The notes under the pieces: model-generated | Seen by the model: only the letters and a program-made list of their open reading frames with translations | Databases searched by the model: none | What the model was told of the DNA's origin: nothing | Program-made: the position numbers and the translations under genes | Shown: in pieces, positions 25,964 to 34,291 of the stretch | Layout: each line of letters begins with the position of its first letter | Position numbering within the stretch: position 1 is the first letter of the stretch | Source: UBA4742 sp037138595 | GTDB lineage: Bacteria > Actinomycetota > Acidimicrobiia > Acidimicrobiales > Acidimicrobilacustridaceae | NCBI GenBank assembly: GCA_037138595.1 | Contig: JBAXIB010000007.1 | Span: 56,004-120,003 of the forward strand | Direction of reading: 5' to 3' | Length of the DNA: 64,000 nucleotides

Positions 25964-26764
25964 ATGTCCTGCATGGGTGACCTCGCGTTGCTTCGCCATC
26001 AACTTTCGCAGCTCGATCGCGTTGCGGTTGCGTTTAGCGGCGGTGCTGACTCGGCATTTCTTGCCTGGGTCGCCCATGACACGTTGGGTCGCGACCGAGT
26101 GACGGCGATCACCGCGGTCTCGCCGTCGTTTGCCGGTTTCGAACGGCACGATTGCGCGGCGTTGGCTGCTGAGTGGAACCTTAACTGGGTGGAGGTAGCA
26201 ACCGCTGAGATGGAAAATGCGGCCTATCGACGTAACGACGCTGATCGGTGCTTCCATTGCAAAGACGCGCTGATGGATGCCATCGGACCGCTCGCATTAC
26301 ATGACAACGCCACCGTCGTATTGGGCGTAAATCTCGATGACCTTGGTGATTATCGACCGGGTCAACAGGCTGCGGCACAACGCGGCGCGGGGTTCCCGCT
26401 GGTCGACGCCGGATTTTCTAAAGCGGATGTCCGTGAGGTGTCGCGTCAACTTGGACTTTCGACCTGGGATAAACCGGCTGCCGCATGTCTGGCGTCTCGG
26501 CTTCCTTATGGAACGCCGGTGACGTTGCGCGTGCTGGCAAGTGTCGAACAAGCCGAAACGGCATTGCGCCTGTTGGGATTTGTCGACCTGCGAGTTCGTC
26601 ATTATGACAATCTCGCTCGCATTGAAGTTCCGCTCGCACAGATCGAAGCAGTCGTCCGATTACGGGGCGAGGTGGTGGCCGCCGTCGAGTCAGCTGGTTA
26701 TGAATACGTAACCCTTGACCTCGCTGGGCTGCGATCAGGAAATCTGAATCAAGCGCTGAGCTAA
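25964..26764 (+). CDS. larE: ATP-dependent sacrificial sulfur transferase LarE-like
   Basis: A 266-residue PP-loop (N-type ATP pyrophosphatase) protein. The PP-loop AFSGGADSAFLA is at residues 23-34. A RCFHCK motif (Cys96, Cys99) and KPAAACLASRLPYG follow; Cys175 corresponds by position and context to the sacrificial Cys176 of Lactobacillus LarE, which donates its own sulfur to the nickel-pincer cofactor of lactate racemase. The two extra cysteines could alternatively support an Fe-S-cluster-type LarE. No larA, larB or larC is nearby. Start at ATG 25964 or ATG 25973. Confidence 0.87.
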   Translation: MSCMGDLALLRHQLSQLDRVAVAFSGGADSAFLAWVAHDTLGRDRVTAITAVSPSFAGFERHDCAALAAEWNLNWVEVATAEMENAAYRRNDADRCFHCKDALMDAIGPLALHDNATVVLGVNLDDLGDYRPGQQAAAQRGAGFPLVDAGFSKADVREVSRQLGLSTWDKPAAACLASRLPYGTPVTLRVLASVEQAETALRLLGFVDLRVRHYDNLARIEVPLAQIEAVVRLRGEVVAAVESAGYEYVTLDLAGLRSGNLNQALS

Positions 26765-26795
26765 CTGTCGTTAGTCGGCAGCCGTTACTCGGACG

Positions 26796-27104
26796 TTATG
26801 AGTCTTCGTCTGCGTCTGGTTCTATTCGCGTCCAAATCGGAAACTTAATGTGTTCGGCACCGAGGTGTTCGACGACCCGGCCTTGCCGATTGAGCTCACG
26901 CAACCCGACTCGCGCCGACTCGAGGCCCCCTGCCATCACGATGAAATCCGCCACGGTTAAGAGCAGTGGACCGCTCACGATGTCCGCGTCTCCCTCGCGA
27001 AGTAACGCATCGACTTCGAGTGTGGGTTTAGCCGGATTCGTTGGGTCGACGGCCCAGCAGTGATAGACGACGCCTTCGAAAACGGACAACGCTCGAATCT
27101 TCAC
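26796..27104 (-). CDS. Small protein of unknown function
   Basis: A 102-residue soluble protein starting at a GTG, 15 bases downstream of the DUF427 gene on the same strand, so probably in one operon. It contains FEGVVYHCWAVDPTNP near the N-terminus, an amphipathic central part (LLTVADFIVMAGGLESARVGLREL) and ends in acidic residues. I do not recognise a family. Coding is supported by tight spacing and by an orderly alternation of hydrophobic strands and helices, but not by any known motif. Confidence 0.55.
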   Translation of the reverse strand: MKIRALSVFEGVVYHCWAVDPTNPAKPTLEVDALLREGDADIVSGPLLLTVADFIVMAGGLESARVGLRELNRQGRVVEHLGAEHIKFPIWTRIEPDADEDS

Positions 27105-27119
27105 CGGTTCATGTTGGCA

Positions 27120-27617
27120 TTACCAACCGTGGGTGCCAGGCCCACCTTTGAATGGTCCGACGATGTTGGACGTAATCCAACCGCCATAAAAAAGGCCGGC
27201 ATTCGATTCGACTTGTTCATCGTCGACGAAACATCGGTCCATGAGTTGGGCGTAAAAGGCGACATGGCCACTAATTGCGTCAAACCCCGGCAGTGGCTCG
27301 GGGTAGGTCCAAGCTGCGTCGGTACGCACCGTATTTCCCGCTTCGACCGTGAAGTAGGAGGCCTGGCCTTTCCACTCGCAATAGGTATGGGTTCGGGTAG
27401 GTATGAGGTGTTCCATCGCAATATGGGCCCGGGGGATATAAAAAGCGGGTGGCTGACTGGTTTCGATGACTCGCATCGAAGCATTGGTATCGGCAATCAC
27501 GATGCCGTCTAATTCGACGACGATGTGGCTCGACGAGGGCTCCACCTTTGGTGGGCGAGGGTAATCCCAAACCGATTCTTGGCCGGGACCCGGCTCAATG
27601 CGCGTTGGATCGTTCAT
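27120..27617 (-). CDS. DUF427 domain protein
   Basis: A 165-residue protein with the DUF427 pattern: ESVWDYPRPPKVEPSSSHIVVELDG near the N-terminus, IADTNASMRVIETSQPPAFYIPRAHI, THTYCEWKGQASYFTV and AWTYPEPLPGFDAISGHVAFY. DUF427 is a small beta-rich domain widespread in actinobacteria and fungi with no established activity. ATG at 27617 is preferred over 27629 because it directly precedes the family N-terminus. Divergent from the 27638 gene with about 20 bases between starts. Confidence 0.87.
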   Translation of the reverse strand: MNDPTRIEPGPGQESVWDYPRPPKVEPSSSHIVVELDGIVIADTNASMRVIETSQPPAFYIPRAHIAMEHLIPTRTHTYCEWKGQASYFTVEAGNTVRTDAAWTYPEPLPGFDAISGHVAFYAQLMDRCFVDDEQVESNAGLFYGGWITSNIVGPFKGGPGTHGW

Positions 27618-27637
27618 GTCGGCAAGCATGGGCCGTG

Positions 27638-28147
27638 ATGAGCCCTGATGCCAACCCCGAAATTGGTGAAAACGTCATTGCCGATGAAGTCGCGCTGAAG
27701 CGATTCGCATTGGCGCTCGCTGACGGGATCGATTCGGCGCTTGCCGGTTGGGTCGAACGATGTGTCGAGCGGGTGCTAGTGGCTTACCGTGGGCGAGTCG
27801 ACGCCAGCGAACGGGAGGCCGCGGTGCGGGCAGGCCAGGAGGCGCATGACGCGGTTGTCCCCCGAGTACGTGCATTGCTCGAATCCGATATCGATCAGCA
27901 GCAAACAGGGCCGCTGGCGATCGTGCGTGCCGCGGTTATCTATCCAACTGCGGTGCTTGTGCAAGCAGGTGTCCCGGAAGTTGTCCGGGATGAGTTCGTA
28001 GTGCGTCAGTTTCCCGAAGATGTCTATGACCTCACACCTGTTTCTTTTTCTGACATCGACGTGACGTTGCAAGAGTTGGGGTTGGTCTGGGGTGCGGCGA
28101 AGGCACACGTGCACCTCTCACGGCGCCGACTCGATGGTCAGCGATGA
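27638..28147 (+). CDS. Conserved-looking cytoplasmic protein of unknown function
   Basis: A 169-residue, mostly helical, slightly acidic protein without signal or TM segments. Visible stretches are LADGIDSALAGWVERCVERVLV, a REAAVRAGQEAHDAVVPRVRALL helix, and QFPEDVYDLTPVSFSDID near the C-terminus. No family recognised. ATG 27638 (GTG 27635 is adjacent). Its stop overlaps the ATG of the receiver-like gene (ATGA), so the two are translationally coupled and probably function together; this coupling is the best functional hint. Confidence 0.7.
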   Translation: MSPDANPEIGENVIADEVALKRFALALADGIDSALAGWVERCVERVLVAYRGRVDASEREAAVRAGQEAHDAVVPRVRALLESDIDQQQTGPLAIVRAAVIYPTAVLVQAGVPEVVRDEFVVRQFPEDVYDLTPVSFSDIDVTLQELGLVWGAAKAHVHLSRRRLDGQR

Positions 28148-28494
28148 GTGACGAAAGTTTCGAACTTATAGTGGCGTACGTGCCTGATCTGATGGATCGA
28201 TCGAAGGTGCAAGCGGCGGCCGGAGATCTGGTGCAGTTCGTTGCGGATCCAAAAACCGTTGTGGACGTTGTCACTGGTCAGTTACCGATGCCAGCGCTGG
28301 TGCTTTTCGATCTCAGTCGAGATGGAGTCATTGACGCGATTGGCGCGCTGCGATTAATCAACCCGCGTCCGAAGTCAGTGGGTTTTGGTTCCCATAAAGA
28401 CCGAGCGCGCCTTGACGAGGCCAAAGCAGTCGGGTGCGACGAGGTTGTGGCGCGAAGTGAGTTCTTCAGGCGTCTCGTCGACTTGCTTACCTGA
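28144..28494 (+). CDS. Response-regulator receiver-like protein (probably degenerate)
   Basis: A 116-residue single domain resembling a CheY-like receiver. ALVLFDLSRDG places Asp56 where the phosphoacceptor belongs, and VGFGSH provides a Ser near the usual Thr/Ser switch. The N-terminal acidic pair that binds magnesium is absent (the first strand reads LIVAYVPD) and the conserved C-terminal lysine is not evident (VVARSEF). It is therefore more likely a pseudo-receiver. It is translationally coupled to the 27638 gene and has no linked histidine kinase. Confidence 0.65.
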   Translation: MSDESFELIVAYVPDLMDRSKVQAAAGDLVQFVADPKTVVDVVTGQLPMPALVLFDLSRDGVIDAIGALRLINPRPKSVGFGSHKDRARLDEAKAVGCDEVVARSEFFRRLVDLLT

Positions 28495-28506
28495 TTTGCA
28501 TCGTCA

Positions 28507-28719
28507 CTATTCGCCCCACTTGTCACCATCTTCAGGTTTTTCGAACCGTTCCCACCCGGCATTGCTGACCGATCGAGGCTCAAAGAAAATGCAATCCGCT
28601 GGGCAGGCGAACGGCGCCTGCTCGGCAGCGCCAACTCGACACCGCTGGACGACGTCGCCACCAGTGGTGCTGCGGGTTGAGTAATGCCGACAATCTTTGC
28701 GAACAGCCATGGGTGACAT
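28507..28719 (-). CDS. Small four-cysteine protein of unknown function
   Basis: A 70-residue cytoplasmic protein with Cys10 in KDCRHYS, Cys27 in QRCRVGAAE, and Cys39 and Cys43 in FACPADCIFFE, a pattern that could hold a zinc or Fe-S cluster. It then has a Trp-containing tail (AGWERFE). The KDCRHY...CPxxCxFFE arrangement is one I associate with conserved actinobacterial hypothetical proteins, though I cannot name a domain. It is convergent with the receiver-like gene (12 bases between stops) and divergent from the flavoprotein gene. Confidence 0.65.
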   Translation of the reverse strand: MSPMAVRKDCRHYSTRSTTGGDVVQRCRVGAAEQAPFACPADCIFFEPRSVSNAGWERFEKPEDGDKWGE

Positions 28720-28773
28720 CCTTGCAGGCCCTAGTCCCCAAGTGGACCGCCTCGGGCGATAGCCTCGCGAAAC

Positions 28774-30111
28774 ATGGCTCAGCGTTTAGTGGTAATCGGA
28801 GGAGATGCCGGTGGTTTGACTGCGGCGACCAATGCGCGCCGCCTCGATCCGGATTTGGAGATTGTCGCGTTCGAAAAGGGGAATCGAGCGAGTTTTTCGG
28901 CCTGTGGGATTCCATATCTGGTTGGGGGCGAAGTCGAAGATGTCGACACACTGGTTATCCGGACCCCTCGCGAGTTCCGCGACAAGAATCGTATTGATGT
29001 TCGCGTTGACCATGAAGTAACCGAAGTTGACCTTGACCGTCGCCAAGTTGAGGTACATGACAGTGTGCACGGGCGTAGTTTTCGTTTGGGCTTCGACCAT
29101 TTGGTGATTGCCACCGGGGCGCGCCCGATTCGACCTGATTTGCCGGGGATCGACGGCGAGCACATTCATGGGGTGCAGACCCTCGACGATGGAAGTCGAC
29201 TGTTGGCGTACGCCGAGCAAAGTCGCTGTCAAAAAGTGGTCGTCGTCGGTGGTGGCTACATCGGCTTGGAGATGGCTGAAGCCTTCGTGATGTGGGGTGC
29301 CGACGTGACGCTGGTTGATGCTGGCCCACAAGTCATGCACACGCTTGATCCGGAGATGGCGGCCATCGTCGAAGTAGCCCTTGAACGACATTCGGTGAAG
29401 GTTCGGACGAATGTGGCGGTGACCGGCTTTGAGTCGGGTGCTGTTCACACTGCTGATGGCCGAATCCCAGCTGACCTCGTTGTCCTCGGAATCGGCGTGA
29501 CTCCCAACGCCGAACTTGCGGTTGCGGCGGGCATCGCCGTTGGTGCACGCGGGGCTATTTCGGTGGACCGGCGTCAACAAACGGCAATCGAAGGAGTTTG
29601 GGCGGCGGGTGATTGTGCTGAATCATTTCATTTGGTGTCTCAGCGGCCGGTGCATATTGCACTGGGAACGGTTGCGAATCGCCAGGGGCGAGTCGCTGGC
29701 ATCAACATCGGTGGCGGTTATGCACATTTTCCGGGGGTCATTGGCAGTGCGGTGACCAAAATTTGTGGGACGGAAATCGGTCGCACGGGTCTCACGGAGT
29801 TCGAAGCCCTCCGCGACGGGTTCGATGCGGTTTCGGCCACCATTGAAAGCACGACCAAGGCTGGATATTTCCCGGGGGCTCAAGCAATCACGGTCAAGTT
29901 GGTGGTCGAGGCGGGTTCGGGACGACTTCTCGGCGGTCAGATTGTCGGTGGAGATGGTTCGGCGAAACGCATCGACACGGTGGCCGTGGCGATCACCGCA
30001 GGGCTCACGGCAGACGAACTCATCAACGTTGACCTTTCTTATGCGCCGCCGTTTTCTCCGGTGTGGGATCCAGTCGCGACCGCGGCGCGTGTGGTGGCGT
30101 CAAAGGTCTGA
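28774..30111 (+). CDS. Pyridine nucleotide-disulfide oxidoreductase, CoA-disulfide reductase-like
   Basis: A 445-residue FAD/NAD(P) flavoprotein. The N-terminal FAD motif is VVIGGDAGGLTAATNARR, the single active-site Cys44 lies in SACGIPY, a second Rossmann motif VVVGGGYIGLEMAEAF follows, then GVWAAGDCAES for FAD and a C-terminal dimerisation domain. A lone redox cysteine about residue 44 is the signature of the CoA-disulfide reductase / NADH oxidase group rather than the CxxxxC glutathione-reductase type. No rhodanese domain is fused. It precedes amtB by about 95 bases but probably has a separate promoter. Confidence 0.87.
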   Translation: MAQRLVVIGGDAGGLTAATNARRLDPDLEIVAFEKGNRASFSACGIPYLVGGEVEDVDTLVIRTPREFRDKNRIDVRVDHEVTEVDLDRRQVEVHDSVHGRSFRLGFDHLVIATGARPIRPDLPGIDGEHIHGVQTLDDGSRLLAYAEQSRCQKVVVVGGGYIGLEMAEAFVMWGADVTLVDAGPQVMHTLDPEMAAIVEVALERHSVKVRTNVAVTGFESGAVHTADGRIPADLVVLGIGVTPNAELAVAAGIAVGARGAISVDRRQQTAIEGVWAAGDCAESFHLVSQRPVHIALGTVANRQGRVAGINIGGGYAHFPGVIGSAVTKICGTEIGRTGLTEFEALRDGFDAVSATIESTTKAGYFPGAQAITVKLVVEAGSGRLLGGQIVGGDGSAKRIDTVAVAITAGLTADELINVDLSYAPPFSPVWDPVATAARVVASKV

Positions 30112-30173
30112 TTCCTCGCTGCGTGATCGCTCAATTCGTTGAGTCGCAAGGCTGCGGTAAACTTCGGCGCTGC

Positions 30174-30188
30174 GGGCAGAACCTGCCC
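30174..30188 (+). promoter_or_regulatory. Short GC-rich hairpin in the amtB 5' region
   Basis: GGGCAG, a three-base loop, CTGCCC: a perfect six-pair stem ending just ahead of the AGGGGAG ribosome-binding site of amtB. A further stem with a TTCG tetraloop (CTCAA/TTGAG) lies at 30130-30143. Either could be the tail of a transcript from the preceding gene or a leader structure; no known riboswitch is recognised. Confidence 0.35.
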
Positions 30189-30208
30189 ATCATCAGGGGA
30201 GTTTTGTA

Positions 30209-31468
30209 ATGGATTCCGGTAATACCGCATGGATGCTGGTCGCTACCGCATTGGTGCTGTTCATGACCCCCGGCCTGGCATTTTTCTACGGCGGCATGGT
30301 TCGAGCAAAGAACGTGCTTGGCATGTTGATGCAGAACTTTTTCGCCATGGGTTTGCTGGCGGTGATTTGGGCGGTGCTGGCATTTTCTCTGGCATTTGGT
30401 GCCTTTGGCAATGGCGGGTTGATCGGCAACTTTGACTTTGTCGGGCTTCGGAATGTGGCCGTCGGTCTTGGCCCGGAGGCCATGCACCTCACGATCCCGT
30501 TCGTATTGTTCTGCGCCTATCAAATGACCTTTGCTGTTATTACCCCGGCGCTTATTACTGGGGCCACGGCCGATCGACTCAAATTCAGCGCATATGCATT
30601 GTTCATTGGTATTTGGGTTGTGATCGTTTATGCCCCCGTCGCCCACTGGGTTTTTGCCGGCGGATGGCTGCAAAAAATGGGCGCTCTCGATTTCGCCGGC
30701 GGCGCAGTCGTTCACATCAATGCCGGAGCCGCGGCATTGGCGTTGATCCTCATCCTGGGCAAGCGCCACGGTTGGCCGCGCGAGGCAATGCATCCGCATT
30801 CGCTACCACTCACCATGCTCGGCACCGGAATTTTGTGGTTCGGTTGGTTCGGATTCAACGCCGGATCGGCGCTAGCGGCCGATGGCGTCGCGGCCGTGGC
30901 GGCAATGAATACGTTCCTTGCCGCTTCAGCAGGAATGCTCGGCTGGGTCGCGATCGAAAAATGGAAAGACGGTCGACCGACAACCCTGGGTGCCGCATCC
31001 GGCGCGGTGGCTGGCCTCGTCGCGATCACGCCGTGTGCTGGATATGTCGGTGGCTTATCCCCAATTTTGATTGGAATCATCGCCGGCCTGGTGTGCTTCT
31101 TAGCGATTCAGATGAAATACCGGCTTGGCTATGACGATGCACTCGATGTCGTCGGGGTGCACCTCGTTGGCGGCCTAGTTGGTGCACTGCTTCTCGGGTT
31201 TTTTGCCGAGGCATCGGTCAACTCGGCGGTGGTGAATCAAGGCGTGTTCCACGGCGGCGGGTTTACCTTGTTGGGCTATCAGGCCATTGCGTCGGTTTCA
31301 GTTCTCGCATTCTCACTCATCATTTCGGTGGTCCTCGCCAAGGTGATCGACATCACGATCGGGCTGCGAGTGAGCCAAGAAGATGAACTCAGTGGACTCG
31401 ACCTCAGTCAGCATTCTGAGACCGCATACGCCTATGACGATTTTGGGTCAATGGGACGAATCGGCTGA
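30209..31468 (+). CDS. amtB: Ammonium transporter Amt/AmtB
   Basis: A 419-residue integral membrane protein with about 11 transmembrane helices. It begins NTAWMLVATALVLFMTPGLAFFYGGMVRAKN, the standard Amt start, without a cleavable signal. The pore twin histidines are visible as VVHINAG (about residue 168) and VVGVHLVGG (about 317), matching the E. coli AmtB pair. The channel moves ammonium into the cell and is normally blocked by GlnK/GlnB in nitrogen excess. The C-terminal tail is short (SQHSETAYAY). glnB follows after 63 bases and glnD after that, the usual actinobacterial cluster. The ribosome-binding site AGGGGAG precedes the ATG. Confidence 0.97.
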   Translation: MDSGNTAWMLVATALVLFMTPGLAFFYGGMVRAKNVLGMLMQNFFAMGLLAVIWAVLAFSLAFGAFGNGGLIGNFDFVGLRNVAVGLGPEAMHLTIPFVLFCAYQMTFAVITPALITGATADRLKFSAYALFIGIWVVIVYAPVAHWVFAGGWLQKMGALDFAGGAVVHINAGAAALALILILGKRHGWPREAMHPHSLPLTMLGTGILWFGWFGFNAGSALAADGVAAVAAMNTFLAASAGMLGWVAIEKWKDGRPTTLGAASGAVAGLVAITPCAGYVGGLSPILIGIIAGLVCFLAIQMKYRLGYDDALDVVGVHLVGGLVGALLLGFFAEASVNSAVVNQGVFHGGGFTLLGYQAIASVSVLAFSLIISVVLAKVIDITIGLRVSQEDELSGLDLSQHSETAYAYDDFGSMGRIG

Positions 31469-31531
31469 CTTCGGTTGGTTGACAACTCCGCTCTTCACTA
31501 AAAAGCCGCCACCGCAGACGAGGTAGATGAC

Positions 31532-31870
31532 ATGAAGCTGGTAACCGCAATCATCAAGCCATTCAAACTTGATGAAGTAAAAGACGCATTGAAAGCGGCC
31601 GGTCTCGCCGGATTGACCGTGGACGAAGTTCGCGGGTTCGGTCGCCAAGGGGGCCACACCGAGACGTATCGAGGGGCCGAATATCAAATCGACTTCCTGC
31701 CAAAGGTTCGCATTCAGATCGTGGTGGCCGAAACCGATGTCGATCGAGTGGTAGATCTCATTGTCGATGCTGCTCGAACCGGCCAGATCGGCGACGGCAA
31801 AGTATGGATTACCGACGTTGCGAAACTGGTCCGGATTCGCACCGGCGAGATCGACATTGACGCGGTTTAA
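31532..31870 (+). CDS. glnB: Nitrogen regulatory protein P-II
   Basis: A 112-residue PII trimer subunit. It begins MKLVTAIIKPFKLDEVKDAL, has the T-loop TETYRGAEYQIDF with Tyr51 as the modification site (uridylylated or, in many actinobacteria, adenylylated), the B-loop GQIGDGKVWI that binds ATP/2-oxoglutarate, and the C-terminal RIRTGEIDIDAV. All key features are intact. Lying between amtB and glnD, it is expected to sense nitrogen status and plug AmtB; glnK would be an equally valid name. Confidence 0.97.
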   Translation: MKLVTAIIKPFKLDEVKDALKAAGLAGLTVDEVRGFGRQGGHTETYRGAEYQIDFLPKVRIQIVVAETDVDRVVDLIVDAARTGQIGDGKVWITDVAKLVRIRTGEIDIDAV

Positions 31871-31937
31871 CCCTGCTGCGGCGGGCAATGTCGACTTGGG
31901 CTAACCCTCATGGCATGAGTGCTGCCATCATCTAGCT

Positions 31938-34229
31938 ATGGCAGCCTCGCTAGATCGCGCCGCGCTCTTCGCAGATCGGTCACGTACCGGTATTGACTTG
32001 TCGGTTGCGTATTGCGACCTCATGGATCGCTGGTTGGCGGCGCTCTACCGAGATGCGTCGTCGGGAGCCGATGGGGTGGCGTTGGTCGCGGTAGGCGGCT
32101 ACGGGCGTGGTGAGCTTGCTCCACACAGTGACCTTGACGTGGTGCTTTTGCATCGTGACGTCAAGGGAATTGGTGTCATTGCTGAACGAGTCTGGTATCC
32201 GGTTTGGGACGAAGGCCTGAAACTCGGACACTCGGTCCGCACAGTGAAAGAAGCTTTGACCTTGGCCGCCGACGATCTTGATACGGCGACATCTCTGGTG
32301 ACGATCCGGCACCTCGCTGGCGATGAAGACCTCACCGCGGAATTGACAGCAAAAGCACTGGCATCTTGGCGCAAACGAGCAAAGACGTGGCTGGTAGCGA
32401 TGAGCGAGCGTGTTTCTGCCCGGCATGCACAATACGGCGAGGTCGCGTTCTTGCTTGAACCCGATCTGAAAGAGGGGCGCGGTGGACTACGCGATGTGCA
32501 CGCGATTCGCTGGGCCGAATTGGCCCAGAAGGTCATGCTTGAAGGGGACGACGCGTCGCTTGCTGCAAATCACGATGTCTTGTTTGCTGCACGTATCGAA
32601 TTGCATCGTCGACTGAGCCGGCCGGATGATCGCTTGCTTCTTGAAGAGCAAGATGCGGTTGCCGCGACGCTTGGCTACGAAGATGCTGACGTGATGATGT
32701 CGGTCGTCAGCAAGGCGGCCCGCGCGATTGCGTGGACGAGCGACGAAGTCTGGGAACGAGTCGACGCGTCGACTAAAAGTTCGTTCGGGTGGCGGTCGAC
32801 AAAGGATCGTGAACTGGCATCAGGCATAACGCTGCATGAAGGACGGGTCAGCCTCGCACGTGATGCCGATCCCGCGCATGACCAGTTGCTGGTCCTGCGG
32901 GCGGCAGTCGCGGCGGCGCAAGCCGACGCCCGATTTGATCGAACATCGCTGGACCGACTTGCGGACGAGTCGCCTTCGTCTCCGCTGGTTTGGACTGATG
33001 AGACGCGACGGTTGTTTGCTGCATTGTTGCTGGCCGGTCGACCGGCAATCCATGTAATCGAGACACTCGATCAGCGTGGCATCTTCACCAGAATCCTTCC
33101 TGAGTGGGAACCGGTCCGATCGAAACCCCAGCGAAACGCCTATCACCGCTTCACCGTGGATCGACACCTTTGCGAGACTGCAGCAAATGCCGCGACCTTG
33201 ATCGACCGGGTAGATCGGCCTGACCTGTTAGTAGTCGGCGCGTTTTTTCACGACATTGGCAAGGGCTATCCGGGCGACCACGTTGATGTTGGTATTGATG
33301 TGGTGGCTGCGATGGCGACTCGAATGGGGTATGACGCAAACGATTCCCAAATGTTGCAGCTGATGGTTCGCTACCACTTGTTGTTGCCTGATGTCGCCAC
33401 GCGACGGGATTTGTCTGACGACAGCACAATTCGATGGGTTGCTGAACAGGTCGGATCAATGGAGGCGTTACAACTGCTCGACGCGTTGACGGAGGCTGAC
33501 TCGCTCGCCACTGGTTCAGCCGCCTGGAGTGATTGGAAGGCCGGACTTGTGCGGCAGCTAGTTGCCCGCACGGCTCACGTACTCGTCGGCGGTACTCAAG
33601 CGGAGGTCACTGGAGCGGTCTTTCCGACGCCCGAGCAGTCGCTGCTTATGGCCGACGGTCAGCGAATTCTGAGCGGTGAAGGCGATCACCTCACCGTGAT
33701 CTCGCCGGATCGTCCCGGTTTGTTTAGTCGGGCCGCAGCGGCACTCGCACTCAACGGCCTTGATGTCTTGGAAGCGGCGGCATATTCAAATGATGCTGGC
33801 ATGGCTATTGAAGTGTTTCGGGTGGAGCCGCGGCAAGGCGCAACGATTCGATGGGCTCGGGTTCTTGAAGACGTCGAACGTGCGCTAGATGGTCGCGTTG
33901 CGCTCGCGGCGCGACTACAGGAGCGGGCGAAGTTGTACCCCAACAAAACCCGTGATCCGCGCCCGCCGTCACCGCCAACGGTCACCTTCGATAATCGCGT
34001 GTCTGATTCAGCAACAGTGGTCGAGGTGCGGGCACCTGATCGCATTGGTGTGTTGTATCGAATTACTCGGGCGATCGCTGAAGTTGATCTCGACATTCGT
34101 TCGGCGAAGGTTCAGACCCATGGCGTCGACGTTGTTGACTCGTTCTATTTGCGTGATCGCGATGGCCGAAAGGTCACCGATCCGGACTATTTGATCGAGA
34201 TAGAACGTTCGATTCTTTCGGCCCTCTGA
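31938..34229 (+). CDS. glnD: [Protein-PII] uridylyltransferase/adenylyltransferase GlnD
   Basis: A 763-residue bifunctional PII-modifying enzyme with all domains: a nucleotidyltransferase domain (GGYGRGELAPHSDLDVVLL, about residues 52-70, with the SDxD metal site), the PII-UTase linker region (FLLEPDLKEGRGGLRDVHAIRW), an HD phosphohydrolase domain (FFHDIGKGYPGDH near residue 437), and two C-terminal ACT domains (ISPDRPGLFSRAA near 586 and RAPDRIGVLYRIT near 695) that sense glutamine. In actinobacteria the enzyme often adenylylates PII. It completes the amtB-glnB-glnD cluster. Confidence 0.96.
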   Translation: MAASLDRAALFADRSRTGIDLSVAYCDLMDRWLAALYRDASSGADGVALVAVGGYGRGELAPHSDLDVVLLHRDVKGIGVIAERVWYPVWDEGLKLGHSVRTVKEALTLAADDLDTATSLVTIRHLAGDEDLTAELTAKALASWRKRAKTWLVAMSERVSARHAQYGEVAFLLEPDLKEGRGGLRDVHAIRWAELAQKVMLEGDDASLAANHDVLFAARIELHRRLSRPDDRLLLEEQDAVAATLGYEDADVMMSVVSKAARAIAWTSDEVWERVDASTKSSFGWRSTKDRELASGITLHEGRVSLARDADPAHDQLLVLRAAVAAAQADARFDRTSLDRLADESPSSPLVWTDETRRLFAALLLAGRPAIHVIETLDQRGIFTRILPEWEPVRSKPQRNAYHRFTVDRHLCETAANAATLIDRVDRPDLLVVGAFFHDIGKGYPGDHVDVGIDVVAAMATRMGYDANDSQMLQLMVRYHLLLPDVATRRDLSDDSTIRWVAEQVGSMEALQLLDALTEADSLATGSAAWSDWKAGLVRQLVARTAHVLVGGTQAEVTGAVFPTPEQSLLMADGQRILSGEGDHLTVISPDRPGLFSRAAAALALNGLDVLEAAAYSNDAGMAIEVFRVEPRQGATIRWARVLEDVERALDGRVALAARLQERAKLYPNKTRDPRPPSPPTVTFDNRVSDSATVVEVRAPDRIGVLYRITRAIAEVDLDIRSAKVQTHGVDVVDSFYLRDRDGRKVTDPDYLIEIERSILSAL

Positions 34230-34291
34230 CCGTCACGGCAGTCAAGCGGTGGAGCGACGAACTTGTTTCTCGTGCGGTAGCTTCAGCAGAG

